DNA from: Dialister histaminiformans
GTDB lineage: Bacteria > Bacillota > Negativicutes > Veillonellales > Dialisteraceae
Reading direction: 5' to 3'
NCBI RefSeq assembly: GCF_900103425.1
Contig: NZ_FMXA01000003.1
Coordinates: 124,001-188,000 of the forward strand
Length of the DNA: 64,000 nt
Position numbers and translations under genes: made by a program. Of this stretch, positions 44,576-53,882 are shown piece after piece (position 1 is the stretch's first letter; each line of letters opens with the position of its first letter). Under the pieces are notes generated by a model. The model ran no database searches. It had not been told where the DNA came from and was given only the letters and a program-made list of their open reading frames with translations.

Positions 44576-44620
44576 AAAAGCAGAAAGAATCTTTGTTCCA
44601 TTGATTCTTTCTGCTTTTTT
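44576..44620 (+). terminator. Terminator of the third potE-like gene
   Basis: AAAAGCAGAAAGAATC and GATTCTTTCTGCTTTT arms around an 11-base loop, with T's. Confidence 0.85.
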
Positions 44621-44696
44621 ATGTCCACACAGGCATCCGGGCTCCCCTTTGTGTATAATGAAGGTAACTTAATAAACTACCGGAAAGGAGTGCATC

Positions 44697-45425
44697 ATGA
44701 TAAAAAGAGAACTGATTGAATCGGTTATTGCCGGTGAGCCGGTAACCCGAATTCCCTGCATGTTCTGGCAGGCCCCATCCATGTATACCAGCCCGGAAGA
44801 ACAGGCGGAAAAGACCTCCGAGTTTTATGAACGCCATGACTCTGACATCATAAAGATAAATAATATCCCTCCCATACCTGTTTCCTCCACCGGCCGCCAT
44901 GTGCCGGATGGAAAAACGAATCTGTCAATGGGCTCGGTAAATCACGGCCCGCTCCATCAACAGCTCCAGGTTCTGAAATCCTTCATCCCTATGAAAAAAG
45001 ATTCAGCCCCTGTCCTGTTCACCGTACTCAGCCCTCTTTCCAGCGCTGCGGCCATGTATCCCCACCTGCTGACTGATGCATCCGTATCCCCGTCGCAGAA
45101 AGAAGAGCTACTCACCGATATTTCAGAACGGACATGCTCTCTGGTCAGAACCGCGGTAGAAGCGGGAGCGGATGGTATATTCTTTATTACCCTCCTGGCC
45201 TCGTATGACGCCCTCTCCCCATCCCTGTACAGAAAATATGGTTTTCCCTATGATATCGCCGTGTTATCCTCTTCTCCGGGATGGTGCAATATTCTCCATG
45301 CCGAAGGAAAAGAAACCATGTTTCCTCTGCTCCGCAAATATCCGGTTCAGTTCATAACGAGAAATGCCCCGGACTCCCTGCAGGGGCTTAAGGAAATGGC
45401 TGCCGTGCGCAGATGGTTCGGCGTA
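44697..45425 (+). pseudogene. URO-D-like (uroporphyrinogen decarboxylase family) gene truncated at its 3' end
   Basis: The ATG follows GGAAAGGAG. The first 240 residues look like a URO-D superfamily TIM barrel (MIKRELIESVIAGEPVTRIPCMFW, then TVLSPLSSAAAMY and VEAGADGIFFI). The family usually runs to about 330-350 residues; here similarity ends near residue 240, and the frame stops at 45467 after unrelated sequence. The last stretch overlaps, on the other strand, the broken end of an M17 aminopeptidase gene, so a deletion or recombination has fused the two 3' remnants. Non-heme members act as corrinoid- or thiol-methyltransferases, but this copy is most likely inactive. Confidence 0.7.
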
Positions 45426-45680
45426 CATTCTTTTCCTGCTCCGATGCCCGCCAAGACGACATGCTGAAAGGTTTTTCCGTTTTTAACCAGCAGCGACGTA
45501 ATCTTTCCTGTTTCCGTAAAGGCATACTTCTGTTTCTGCACTTCAAAGGCAATCACATCAAACAGTTCCTCCGGCAACGAAAGATGACGGATGTGATCCA
45601 CGCACTCTTTACACAAAAATAAAACGATTGCTTCCGCGTTTTTATACAGCGCGTTTTTTTCTTTGCTGCTCTTTAAACAA
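45400..45680 (-). pseudogene. N-terminal remnant of an M17 leucyl aminopeptidase (PepA-like)
   Basis: The frame running leftwards from a TTG near 45680 (GAGGG ribosome site 9 bases upstream) reads KNALYKNAEAIVLFLCKEC, then FDVIAFEVQKQKYAF, and HVVLAGIGAGKECTPNHLRTAA. This matches the regulatory N-terminal domain of cytosol aminopeptidases, where VVLVGLG(x)GKE(x)T(x)(x)xLR is characteristic. The metal-binding catalytic domain is missing; after NHLRTAA the frame runs into antisense URO-D sequence and ends at 45347. It sits 28 bases after the C40 peptidase gene in the same direction, so the original operon probably paired a peptidoglycan or peptide hydrolase with an aminopeptidase. Confidence 0.65.
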
Positions 45681-45708
45681 ATATTCTTTTCCCTCGCGTA
45701 AGTTTTTA

Positions 45709-47025
45709 TTATCTGTAAGCAACCGCGTTGATCGCGCTGTCCAGAAAACTCTGTCCCGATTTGCGACCCAGCTGCAGGTCGCTGACCAGTACCCGGCGCA
45801 CGTAAATCTTCCGGTCATTTACATAGTAGCTGCTGCTGGAATGGATCACGTACGGCTCTCCGTTTTCCATCCCCAGATAGATCATGATGTGTCCTTTCAG
45901 CGACACGGCAGAACCGGGCGCCAGCGATTTAAAGGCCGCCATCCGTTCGTCATGGTTCAGGTTTGTAAAATCAGTCACCTGTCCCGGCACTTTCACCAGT
46001 TTGGAGGTGTTACGGGGAAGGTCCAGTCCCATGGTGCGATACACAGAACCGACCAAAGAGGAGCAGTCCACGCTCTGCATGACGCCGCCCCAGCCGTAAA
46101 CAGAGCCGTAGAACTTAAACGCCTGCCGGATCGCCTGATTGGCTGTGTAAGGCAGATACCCGCGGTGCAGGTCTTCCCCTTTGTTCAGCCAGACATGTTT
46201 TTCTTTTAACTGTCCGGTCTTATCATCTTTATAAGGCAGCGCCACCTGCCAGCGTTTTTTGTTTTCCTGCAGCAGCAACAGTTTCGCCCCCATTAAATGA
46301 AAGACGTCTTCCCCTGCTGTCCGCGTGGTGAAGTCGCGACCCGTCACCACCAGAAAATCGTCCGGGTCCGCATAGCGTTCCCACTGCTCCCGGGAGCAAA
46401 GGGCCACATCATTGCGTGCGATCCATCCAAACAGATTGTACAGACGTACATAATAGTACTTTTCATCTTTGGACAGGTGCAGTATTGCCACCGGTTCCCC
46501 CGCTTCCAGCACAGAGTCCTGCACGTTGTCGTAATACACATCGTCCGGTTCGTCAAAAAGGCCGTCGGCTAACGGCAGGTTGCGAATCATAGCGTGACGT
46601 ACGGTTACACCGTATAACACCGGCACGCTTTCCTCTTCTCCAGGCAGCGCATCCAGATTCATATTATCCCTGATTGTTTCCTTCTCTGCTTCCGTCACTT
46701 CTTTTCCGTTACGGTACACCGCGCCTTTCATCGCCCACGTGTCGGATATCCATGGCAGGAACTCCCGCACCGGCATAGAGGACGGCAGCGATTTCATCTC
46801 CGTCACATCCAGATCCGCCTGATACAGTTTCCGGTTGAACGCCGCAATCTGTTCCGGATTCAAAATGACCTGGTCGCCTTCACTGTTTTTTCGTATCCAA
46901 TACGACGCTTCTGTCAGCTCGCCGGATTCTACAATACCGGCCAGCGCAGAAGACGAAACGCAAAAGACAAGCATGCACGCAAATAAAAACGATTTGATTG
47001 AAATGCGCTGGTAAAAGTTATCCAT
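45709..47025 (-). CDS. Secreted NlpC/P60 (C40) peptidase with SH3-like domains
   Basis: 438 residues. The start at 47025 (MDNFYQRISIK) has GGAGTGG upstream; the frame opens 21 codons earlier without a site. The signal peptide (about 1-30) ends SSSALA. The middle holds SH3-type segments (RHAMIRNLPLADGLFDEPDD, YYYVRLYNLFGWIARNDVAL). The C-terminal C40 domain has Cys in SVDCSSLVGSVYRTMG, His in LKGHIMIYLGM, and the third polar residue in YVIHSSSSYY. The domain order resembles YkfC-type gamma-D-glutamyl peptidases that cut peptidoglycan stem peptides. CG-rich codons look more frequent here than in neighbouring genes. A truncated aminopeptidase gene follows. Confidence 0.87.
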   Translation of the reverse strand: MDNFYQRISIKSFLFACMLVFCVSSSALAGIVESGELTEASYWIRKNSEGDQVILNPEQIAAFNRKLYQADLDVTEMKSLPSSMPVREFLPWISDTWAMKGAVYRNGKEVTEAEKETIRDNMNLDALPGEEESVPVLYGVTVRHAMIRNLPLADGLFDEPDDVYYDNVQDSVLEAGEPVAILHLSKDEKYYYVRLYNLFGWIARNDVALCSREQWERYADPDDFLVVTGRDFTTRTAGEDVFHLMGAKLLLLQENKKRWQVALPYKDDKTGQLKEKHVWLNKGEDLHRGYLPYTANQAIRQAFKFYGSVYGWGGVMQSVDCSSLVGSVYRTMGLDLPRNTSKLVKVPGQVTDFTNLNHDERMAAFKSLAPGSAVSLKGHIMIYLGMENGEPYVIHSSSSYYVNDRKIYVRRVLVSDLQLGRKSGQSFLDSAINAVAYR

Positions 47026-47317
47026 ATTCCACTCCGCTAGTTTTAATCTTGTCCGGTTCCTTATTTGCTTTGTTTCTTCTTTTTCCAATTTTAATCATTT
47101 CAACTTTTCTAAACTATGTATCTTTCTTACATTATTATAACCGATAAAAAAAACGTATTCAATGACCTTGCGGTTAAAGAATACGCTTAATTTAATCTGA
47201 TCCCGGCACCTGCCTTCCTGACAGCATAACTCAGGAAACCACCACATGGCTGAAACATATGCTTGCCGAATTTGAGCACAAGCTTCTCCGGTAAATAAAA
47301 CGCCCCTGGCATTGAAC

Positions 47318-47364
47318 AAAAAGACGGAGGTAAGAACCTGTAATGATTCTTACCTCCGTCTTTT
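47318..47364. terminator. Terminator of the second MATE gene
   Basis: AAAAAGACGGAGGTAAGA and its complement around a 12-base loop, T-rich on both strands. Confidence 0.85.
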
Positions 47365-47370
47365 ATATAC

Positions 47371-48708
47371 TTATTCTTTCCATTTTCTCTCTTCTATGAG
47401 AAGGCGGCAGACCATAAGGCATGCCGACGTCCCCACACCGGAATCAAGCCCCCTCCAGTAGGCAATAACGCCCTGTCCCATCACATGGTCAAGGAAAAGT
47501 CCCACAGGAAGAGCCACACACCAGTAAGCAATAAGCATCAACAGAAAAGGCACTCGGGTATCCTTATATCCACGCAGAATACCCTGAATCGGAGCCGCTA
47601 TGGCATCAAATAACTGCCACGCGGCACCATAGAGAAGGAATCGACCGGCCATACGGATAACCTGCGGATCTTCAGAATACAGAGCCGCTATGGCATTCCT
47701 TCCAAGGACGGTCCCCGCTGCCGTCAGGAATGCACAGCAAAGTGTCAGCTTCAACCCCATGCGGCTCAGTTTTCTTGCTCGGGCGTAATTTTCTGCCCCC
47801 ACTTCATAGCCAATCAAAATTGTCATCGCCATGGAACAGCTCATAGGCAGCACATAAATCAGATTACAGAAGCTGAGTGCCGATTGATGCGCACCAATAG
47901 CCACCGTGCCAAACGGAGCTATAAATATGATGATAAAACCAAACAGCCCCGCTTCCATAAGGATGGACAGCCCATTAGGAATCCCTACGGTAAAATATTC
48001 TTTCCAGTCACTCCATGGAGTAGTCAGGTCACTGAAAATTTCACGGGCCATATATTTACTGTTGTGGAAGATTACCCAGAGGAACATGCCGAACAAAATC
48101 GCCGCCGTACATACGGTAGCCACTCCGGCACCGATACCACCCAGACGAGGAGCTCCCAGCCGACCAAAGATAAACATATAGTTAAGCAACCCATTGACAG
48201 GAAGGGCTGACAGCATAAGTTTCATTGAAGTGGCTGTTGATCCCGATGTATCAATCAATGCGCGCAGCGGGAACATAATCGTCTGGAAGAACAGGTTTCC
48301 AATCATAAGCATAAGATATACGGTAGCAATGTGAGCCACCCCGCTGTCCAGTGAAAGAAAGGACATAACCCGGTCTATAGCAAGGAAATAGATCAGGGCA
48401 AACAGCGCCGTCAGGAGCATTCCCAGAGCCATACCGGTTCTCACTACATGTGGAATATCCTGTTTCCTCCTGCGTCCCAGGAGCTGTGCGATCATCGGTG
48501 TAGATGCTGCAAGAATACCTGTAAAGGATGCAGTAACCGGCATGAACAGACTGGCCCCCATGGAGACCCCTGCAAGATCCACTGGCCCGGCGTGGCCGCT
48601 CATGGTGGCATCCATGACATTCATTCCCATAAGTGAAAGCTGTGCCAGCACCAGGGGAAGCATGGTATGGAGTAAACGTTTGAAATCATTTTTATTTTCA
48701 GAATTCAT
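47371..48708 (-). CDS. MATE-family exporter, second copy
   Basis: A 445-residue, 12-helix protein. It shares with the MATE at 27445 the LPLVLAQLSLMGMNVMDATMSGHAGPVDLAGVSMG start, STPMIAQLLGRRRKQD, VGIPNGLSILMEAGLFG, and AAPIQGILRGYKDTRVPF. It lacks the hydrophilic tail of the first copy. It likely exports cationic compounds using an ion gradient; the substrate is unknown. The start has GAGGAAACC ahead of it. The same-direction gene upstream is the transaldolase at 48842, not the exporter's operon partner, because a terminator lies between them. Confidence 0.88.
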   Translation of the reverse strand: MNSENKNDFKRLLHTMLPLVLAQLSLMGMNVMDATMSGHAGPVDLAGVSMGASLFMPVTASFTGILAASTPMIAQLLGRRRKQDIPHVVRTGMALGMLLTALFALIYFLAIDRVMSFLSLDSGVAHIATVYLMLMIGNLFFQTIMFPLRALIDTSGSTATSMKLMLSALPVNGLLNYMFIFGRLGAPRLGGIGAGVATVCTAAILFGMFLWVIFHNSKYMAREIFSDLTTPWSDWKEYFTVGIPNGLSILMEAGLFGFIIIFIAPFGTVAIGAHQSALSFCNLIYVLPMSCSMAMTILIGYEVGAENYARARKLSRMGLKLTLCCAFLTAAGTVLGRNAIAALYSEDPQVIRMAGRFLLYGAAWQLFDAIAAPIQGILRGYKDTRVPFLLMLIAYWCVALPVGLFLDHVMGQGVIAYWRGLDSGVGTSACLMVCRLLIEERKWKE

Positions 48709-48783
48709 TTGGTTTCCTCAACTTATAAAAACAGATGCCTGCCAGACTGTAAATCCGCATTTCCTTCCGGGGCCTTCTGTACG

Positions 48784-48823
48784 AAAAAAGGATGTGAAAA
48801 GCATCCTGCATCTTTCCACATCC
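48784..48823 (-). terminator. Terminator of the transaldolase-like gene
   Basis: GGATGTG and CACATCC arms around a 20-base loop, then six T's on the minus strand. Confidence 0.7.
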
Positions 48824-48841
48824 CTGAAGGGTCATTATTCC

Positions 48842-49492
48842 TTATTCTTTAAGTCCGGACTTTTCCCAGTCTGCCTTGAAGCGGGCAATTCCTGCATCGG
48901 TCAGCGGATGATGAAGTGCTGCTTCCAGTACCTTGAATGGGCAGGTTGCAATATCTGCACCAGCCAGCGCACACTGCATGATGTGTTGTGGCTTTCTGAT
49001 AGATGCAGCTATAATCTTAGTTTCAATTCCATGAATGCGGAACATATCAGAAATAGTTTCAATTAAAGCAATGCCATCCCAGCCAATATCCTCAACACGG
49101 CCTACGAACGGGCTTACAAAAGATGCACCGGCTCTTGCTGCCAGGAGAGCCTGATTGGCAGAGAATACCAGGGTGACATTGGTTCTGATTCCCAGCTTGT
49201 GAAGTGCGGCAACAGCCTTCATCCCTTCTCCGGTCATAGGAATCTTAACTACAACATGCGGATCCAGCGCAGCCAGAACCTTACCCTGTTCAACCATGCC
49301 TTCAGCGTCATCAGCCAGAACTTCCGCGCTGATTGGGCCGTCCACAATGGATGCGATTTCCTTAATGGTTGCGTGGAAGTCTTTTCCTTCTTTGGCAATC
49401 AGGGATGGATTGGTGGTAACACCGGAAATAAATCCCATGGCATTGGCTTTCTTAATTGCTTCAATATCTGCGGTATCGATAAATAACTGCAT
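48842..49492 (-). CDS. Small transaldolase / fructose-6-phosphate aldolase-like protein (TalC/Fsa family)
   Basis: A 216-residue TIM barrel of the short transaldolase family. It begins [20 protein letters not shown], then [13 protein letters not shown], the Schiff-base lysine in [11 protein letters not shown] (about residue 84), [19 protein letters not shown], and [14 protein letters not shown]. Most members of this length outside E. coli FsaA/B are true transaldolases of the pentose phosphate pathway. A Phe rather than Gln next to the catalytic site helps tell the two apart, and here LVFSANQA supports transaldolase. The ATG has GGAGG upstream. Single-gene unit. Confidence 0.9.
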   Translation of the reverse strand: MQLFIDTADIEAIKKANAMGFISGVTTNPSLIAKEGKDFHATIKEIASIVDGPISAEVLADDAEGMVEQGKVLAALDPHVVVKIPMTGEGMKAVAALHKLGIRTNVTLVFSANQALLAARAGASFVSPFVGRVEDIGWDGIALIETISDMFRIHGIETKIIAASIRKPQHIMQCALAGADIATCPFKVLEAALHHPLTDAGIARFKADWEKSGLKE

Positions 49493-49598
49493 AATTCCTC
49501 CTTGGTTATTCCATCATGGACACATGACAGATTTTCTGTTCAGATAACATACAGTTAATTATGGTACACTTTTTCCAAAAAGTCAATTTCCCTGATGC

Positions 49599-50489
49599 TC
49601 AATCGGTAAGCAGTTCATCGTTATCCATAAGTTCCTTTACGCATTCCAGGAAATGAAGGGTAGCCGGTGACGCTTCCTGCAGGGAAGGAACGGCCAATCC
49701 CAGAACAATATACTGCGGTGGATCAAAAGGAACCTCCACCACATCCCCGTTCCACTCTCTGGAAATAAGGCGCTGATTGAAGCTTACCCCCAGGCCGGCA
49801 GATACCATGTTATATGTGGAAAAAGCATCTCGTGTGGTAAACCGCACATCCGGCTGGAGGTGATTGCTGCGAATCAGGCGGTCCAGGTCGGTATCCTTGT
49901 TCGGCGAGGTCTGGATAAACGGTTCCTTTTCCAGATCGGCCAGTGGGAAGGATTTCCATTCTGCCTTCTTATGTGTTTCCGGCAGCCATACCACCAGCTC
50001 ATCTGTGGATATAGGAATCCAGTCACATACAGTCGATCGGTCCGGCTTGGCACAGAAACAGCAGTCAACGGATTTTTCATTAATCCATTTGGCCATATCC
50101 TGATTGCCACCTTCCTGAATCCGTATACTTACCTTTGGATATTTCTTTTCAAATGCAGAAAGAATCTTGGGCAGCCAGAGTGCGGAAATACTGAAATAAC
50201 TCCCAATGGTAATGACACCGGTGGCCACATGCTGCACTTCTGCCGCCAGCTGATTGACCAATTCTGCTGCATTCACCATTTTTCGTATAGCCGGAATCAT
50301 CAGCCTTCCGTTTTCCGTCAGTTTAACTCCTGCCTTGCCTCGGCTGAGCAGCGGAAACCCGATTTCCTCTTCCAGAGAAGAAATCATACGGGTAATACCT
50401 GACTGGGTATATCCCAGCGCTTCCGCCGCCGCGGTCATACTGCCCAGGTCTGCCGCCATGAGCAGTGCTTTTCCTTTTATTGTTTCCAT
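49599..50489 (-). CDS. LysR-family transcriptional regulator
   Basis: 296 residues. The winged helix is in residues 1-60 (GSMTAAAEALGYTQSGITRMISSLEEEIGFPLLSRGKAGV), and the effector domain starts at GVITIGSYFSISALWLPKIL. It belongs to a different subgroup from the two LysR proteins at 25-27 kb. It sits upstream of the transaldolase in the same direction with a 107-base gap; no target is obvious. Start ATG after AGGTGAT. Confidence 0.87.
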   Translation of the reverse strand: METIKGKALLMAADLGSMTAAAEALGYTQSGITRMISSLEEEIGFPLLSRGKAGVKLTENGRLMIPAIRKMVNAAELVNQLAAEVQHVATGVITIGSYFSISALWLPKILSAFEKKYPKVSIRIQEGGNQDMAKWINEKSVDCCFCAKPDRSTVCDWIPISTDELVVWLPETHKKAEWKSFPLADLEKEPFIQTSPNKDTDLDRLIRSNHLQPDVRFTTRDAFSTYNMVSAGLGVSFNQRLISREWNGDVVEVPFDPPQYIVLGLAVPSLQEASPATLHFLECVKELMDNDELLTD

Positions 50490-50580
50490 CGTATCACCTG
50501 TTGTATAAAATTAATCGTCTGTTTTATTATATCATTTCGCTGCCCACCTCTCAGCAGCCGGAAGTCCTTCCTGCTGACAA

Positions 50581-50618
50581 AATAAATGGAACCCATATGT
50601 AATACATACAGGTTCCAT
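50581..50618 (-). terminator. Terminator of the methyltransferase gene
   Basis: ATGGAACC and GGTTCCAT arms, an extended inner ATGT stem, and a T-rich tail on the minus strand. Confidence 0.65.
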
Positions 50619-50661
50619 GGTCTCCGGTCTGTTTTGTCCGTTCCGGCAGACTTTTTGTTTC

Positions 50662-51348
50662 TTATTTCCGTTTCCACCAGGTAAACAGAATGGCACCTAC
50701 GCCGATAATCACCCCCACAGCAGCGGCCAGCAGGCGGATATTCTCCGTGATAAATCCGGAAATATAGAGCAGCTTTGCACTGTATCCACTCCGAATCGGC
50801 TTTCTGCCGGTGACACAGAGCCATTCCCGGTGACAGCGTACGGTAACATCAGTAAATCCGGCATCTTCCAGAATTCCCGATGCCGGTACCACCGGTTCCG
50901 TTTCCTCATCCGGTGCAACCTTTTCCATGGCCAGGATAGTACCATCTTCATCCAGTACGCGATAGGCTTCTTTTACAATCTGCGGATTCCGGATATCCGC
51001 CTTTTCAGAGGCCAGGGTCACCAGATCAAAGGAATCGCTGGCAAACGGAAGTTTTTCCAGACTTCCCATGATAATGCGGCATCGTCCATCCACGACCGCC
51101 TTTTTGTTATTTTCAATGGCCTTGAGTACGCAGCTCGGGTTGTCATCGATTCCGGTGACAACCCCGCGGCGCATGCGGCTCAGCAGGTGTCCCACATGGG
51201 TTCCCTCTCCGCAGCCCACATCCAGTATGCGGTCCATGCGGCTGTTCCACACTTTACGTACGTTCTGTGTAAATGGGCTGAACCATCTGTCCATTATTTC
51301 TTCGCCGCCTGATTTAATTCCAGACATCCATTTATTTTGCAAAGACAT
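50662..51348 (-). CDS. SAM-dependent methyltransferase with a C-terminal membrane anchor
   Basis: 228 residues. The Rossmann core has motif I RILDVGCGEGTHVGHLL, motif II GVVTGIDDNP, and the LEKLPFASDSFDLVTLASE segment of the class I Methyltransf_11 group. Residues about 198-225 form a single hydrophobic helix ending WWKRK, so the enzyme is held at the membrane. Ribosome site AGGGAGG. The acceptor molecule is unknown; nearby genes give no clue. Confidence 0.82.
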   Translation of the reverse strand: MSLQNKWMSGIKSGGEEIMDRWFSPFTQNVRKVWNSRMDRILDVGCGEGTHVGHLLSRMRRGVVTGIDDNPSCVLKAIENNKKAVVDGRCRIIMGSLEKLPFASDSFDLVTLASEKADIRNPQIVKEAYRVLDEDGTILAMEKVAPDEETEPVVPASGILEDAGFTDVTVRCHREWLCVTGRKPIRSGYSAKLLYISGFITENIRLLAAAVGVIIGVGAILFTWWKRK

Positions 51349-51453
51349 AGGTTTCCTCCCTTTCTTCCTTACAACCTGTATTTATGACCATATGATGATT
51401 ATATTTACGGACCGCCGCGGCGCCGCTTCAGGAGTGCGTTGGGTCATCCTGTG

Positions 51454-51490
51454 AAAAAATCCTTCCTCATACATTGAAGAAGGATTTTTA
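51454..51490 (-). terminator. Terminator of the yggS-speE operon
   Basis: AAAAATCCTTCTTC-like arms around an 11-base loop at 51454-51490, T-rich on the minus strand, 30 bases past the speE stop. Confidence 0.75.
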
Positions 51491-51520
51491 TTTCATAACG
51501 GTCTGACCGTCATGAAATCA

Positions 51521-52375
51521 TTAAAAGGAATAATTACCCCTTAAACATTCTTTAACAAATTCAGGCAGAACAAAGGCGCTCTTCTGAATGTCCCGGTTGT
51601 AATATTTCATCGGCTGCGGGCAATCTGTCCGCGCTTCATCTTTCAGTGGATCATACTTTTTCGATGCCATCATGAAAGAATGCATACATGCCGGATAAAT
51701 CGGAACATGAGAATAATACATGCGTACCAGCGGGAACACATCCCCCATGGCCTCATACACGGCATGAACCAGAGGCTGCTGAACGATGGGTGATTCACTC
51801 TGCTGCACCAGAATACCATCTTTCTTCAGCGCGCGGAATGCGCTGCGATAGAAATCTCTGGTAAACAGTCCCTCGCCGGGTCCCACCGGATCAGAACAGT
51901 CAATGATGATAACATCATAATAATCCTCAAACTGCTTCGCAAAGGCAATCCCGTCACCGGTATGCACGTGCAGTTTTTCCGGAGGATTCAGCAGGGCGCT
52001 GGCAATGGAGGGGAAATATTCCTTCGACAGGTCATACACCCGCTGATCGATATCACACAGGTCAATGGAGGTAACGCATGCATGCCGGCAGACTTCCCGG
52101 GCACAGCCACCATCGCCCCCGCCGATAATCAGTACGCGCTGCGGGTTCGGGTGAAGCATGAGCGGAACATGGGCAATCATTTCATGATACATCCATTCAT
52201 CCTTTACTGAAGTCTGGAATACCCCATCAAGAATCATCATCCGTCCATACTGCAGCGTATCCACTATCTGAATATGCTGATAAGGCGTCTGTTCTTCATG
52301 TAATACACCGGTAATCTTTAGCGTCAGACCGGTGGCCGGGTTCCCCCATTCCGTTACGGTTTTTTCTTCAGTCAT
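51521..52375 (-). CDS. speE: Spermidine synthase (putrescine aminopropyltransferase)
   Basis: 284 residues. The N-terminal beta domain contains the TPYQHIQIVDTLQYGRMMILDG substrate segment. The Rossmann core has VLIIGGGDGGCAREV, the DLCDIDQ acidic pair for decarboxylated SAM, HTGDGIAF, and the catalytic IIDCSDPVGPGEGLF (Asp pair). It transfers an aminopropyl group to putrescine. Its ATG overlaps the end of divIVA by 8 bases, so it is translated with the division operon. No SAM decarboxylase (speD) is seen in the window. The putrescine made by the two ornithine decarboxylases would be its substrate. Confidence 0.93.
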   Translation of the reverse strand: MTEEKTVTEWGNPATGLTLKITGVLHEEQTPYQHIQIVDTLQYGRMMILDGVFQTSVKDEWMYHEMIAHVPLMLHPNPQRVLIIGGGDGGCAREVCRHACVTSIDLCDIDQRVYDLSKEYFPSIASALLNPPEKLHVHTGDGIAFAKQFEDYYDVIIIDCSDPVGPGEGLFTRDFYRSAFRALKKDGILVQQSESPIVQQPLVHAVYEAMGDVFPLVRMYYSHVPIYPACMHSFMMASKKYDPLKDEARTDCPQPMKYYNRDIQKSAFVLPEFVKECLRGNYSF

Positions 52376-53015
52376 TCTTTTCTTCTTCTGCTTCCTTTTC
52401 TTCCGGTTCGTCCTGGGCTGCTTCTGCCCCTTCAGCTGCCTGGGCAGTTTCTTCCGCTTCAGTTGCTTCTGCTGCCGGTTCTTCAGCTATGGTATCTTCC
52501 TGTGCTTCCACAGCGGCTTCAGTCGGTGCTACAGAAGCTTCTGCCGCATCATGGATGGTCTGTGGAGCTCTGGCAGCCTTAGCGGCCTTGACGATATTCA
52601 GCGCGGAGGTGAAATTAGCCAGAAGCTTTTCAATGTACAGGTTCAGATCCCCTTCGATCTTAACCACATCCGCATTCATCTTGCGGCGTGCCGCTTCAGC
52701 ACCAGCCACAATCTGTGCTGCCTTGTTCTGGGCTTCCCTTACAATGACATCCGCTTCTTTTTTAGCGGTTGTCTTTACATTTTCAGCAGTTTCCTGAGCC
52801 ATTACCAGGGTGGAAGACATGGTTGCTTCCATCTTTTCATAATGAGCGAGTCTGGATTTAAGAGAATCCATCTGTTCTTCCATTTCACGATGTTCACGAT
52901 AAATCCGTTCATAATCGCTTGCTACTTCTTCGAGAAAGCTGTTTACTTCGTCATCAGCATATCCACGAAGTTTTTTAGAAAACGTTTTGTTATGAATATC
53001 CATCGGTGTAATCAT
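52368..53015 (-). CDS. divIVA: DivIVA-domain cell division/polarity protein
   Basis: 215 residues. The membrane-binding N-terminus is ITPMDIHNKTFSKKLRGYADDEVNSFLEEVASDYE, the DivIVA/GpsB signature, followed by coiled coil to about residue 150. An acidic Ala/Glu-rich tail runs from about 150 to the end. DivIVA oligomers mark negatively curved membrane and recruit division or growth factors. Start after AAGGAGG. It sits in the ylm cluster downstream of ylmH and overlaps speE. Confidence 0.93.
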   Translation of the reverse strand: MITPMDIHNKTFSKKLRGYADDEVNSFLEEVASDYERIYREHREMEEQMDSLKSRLAHYEKMEATMSSTLVMAQETAENVKTTAKKEADVIVREAQNKAAQIVAGAEAARRKMNADVVKIEGDLNLYIEKLLANFTSALNIVKAAKAARAPQTIHDAAEASVAPTEAAVEAQEDTIAEEPAAEATEAEETAQAAEGAEAAQDEPEEKEAEEEKND

Positions 53016-53090
53016 TGTGTGTCCTCCTTAATATGTCCTGACATCTGACAGCCTGAGCTGCCATGCATGGCCTGGACTGCTCTGTTCAAA

Positions 53091-53882
53091 TTATTTATAT
53101 CGGTTAATCCGTACGCCGGTGCGTCCCTTGCGGCTTTTTCCCGTAAGTTCCACAATCTCGATACGTCCACGGCCCCGGAAGCTTATGATGTCCCCCGGTT
53201 TCACCGTCTGGGACGTGCCTTTGGCCGGAGCCCAGTTAACCTGCACTTTATCGCCAGAAATGGCAGATACCATTTTCGAGCGAGAAACGCCAAATCCAGC
53301 GGCCCCTACCGCATCCAGACGAAGGGATGCCACGGTGGCACGGATTCCCTTTGCTTTCTTTTCAGGAAGGACCAGTTCATCGAACGGAATCTCTTCCACT
53401 TTCATCGGAACCATGGCTACTTTCACAAAATTCTGCTGTATCCAGTCCGCCATGCGGCTGTCTACTATCAGCTGTGCCCCGGAGCCCTGCATGAGGATAT
53501 CTCCCAGTACATCGCGTTCAATCCCCAGTCCCATCAGGGCGCCCAGTACATCGCGATGTCCGATCAGGCGATAGCGGTCATCCCAGGTAGCCCGGAGAAG
53601 TTTCATTCCAAAATCCACGGTACCGCCAAAATCCTCATTCACAAAGGCAATCTTCACGCGTTCAGCTTCGTGATAACCACCCCAGGCCCTGGCAGATACT
53701 GTCTTCATATGTGCAGCAATTGTGGAGGCCACCTGCACAGCATAAGGAGACATGAACGGCCCTACGGCAAAAGGTCTTCCCTTTTCTGTGGATTCCGCTA
53801 AATCTGTCAGACGGATGGCTATTTCTTCGGCTTCCTGTCCGGACGCCTTAAAGAAATCTATAATTTTCTGTCTGTCTTTCAT
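53091..53882 (-). CDS. YlmH-like S4-domain RNA-binding protein
   Basis: 263 residues. The N-terminal half corresponds to the YlmH fold (FLSPYE-like PFMSPYAVQVAS, then GGYHEAERVKIAF, GALMGLGIERDVLGDIL). The S4 RNA-binding domain occupies about 183-245 (LRLDAVGAAGFGVSRSKMVSAISGDKVQVNW, then GDIISFRGRGRIEI). YlmH has been tied to division and, more recently, to rescue of stalled large ribosomal subunits. Its start overlaps the proC stop by 4 bases. Confidence 0.9.
   Translation of the reverse strand: MKDRQKIIDFFKASGQEAEEIAIRLTDLAESTEKGRPFAVGPFMSPYAVQVASTIAAHMKTVSARAWGGYHEAERVKIAFVNEDFGGTVDFGMKLLRATWDDRYRLIGHRDVLGALMGLGIERDVLGDILMQGSGAQLIVDSRMADWIQQNFVKVAMVPMKVEEIPFDELVLPEKKAKGIRATVASLRLDAVGAAGFGVSRSKMVSAISGDKVQVNWAPAKGTSQTVKPGDIISFRGRGRIEIVELTGKSRKGRTGVRINRYK

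Noticed and set aside
47199-47294. Short frame ending ...TTTWLKHMLAEFEHKLLR that looks like a gene tail
   Set aside because: Only about 31 codons, bounded by an upstream in-frame stop, with no start or ribosome site; too little to call even a remnant.
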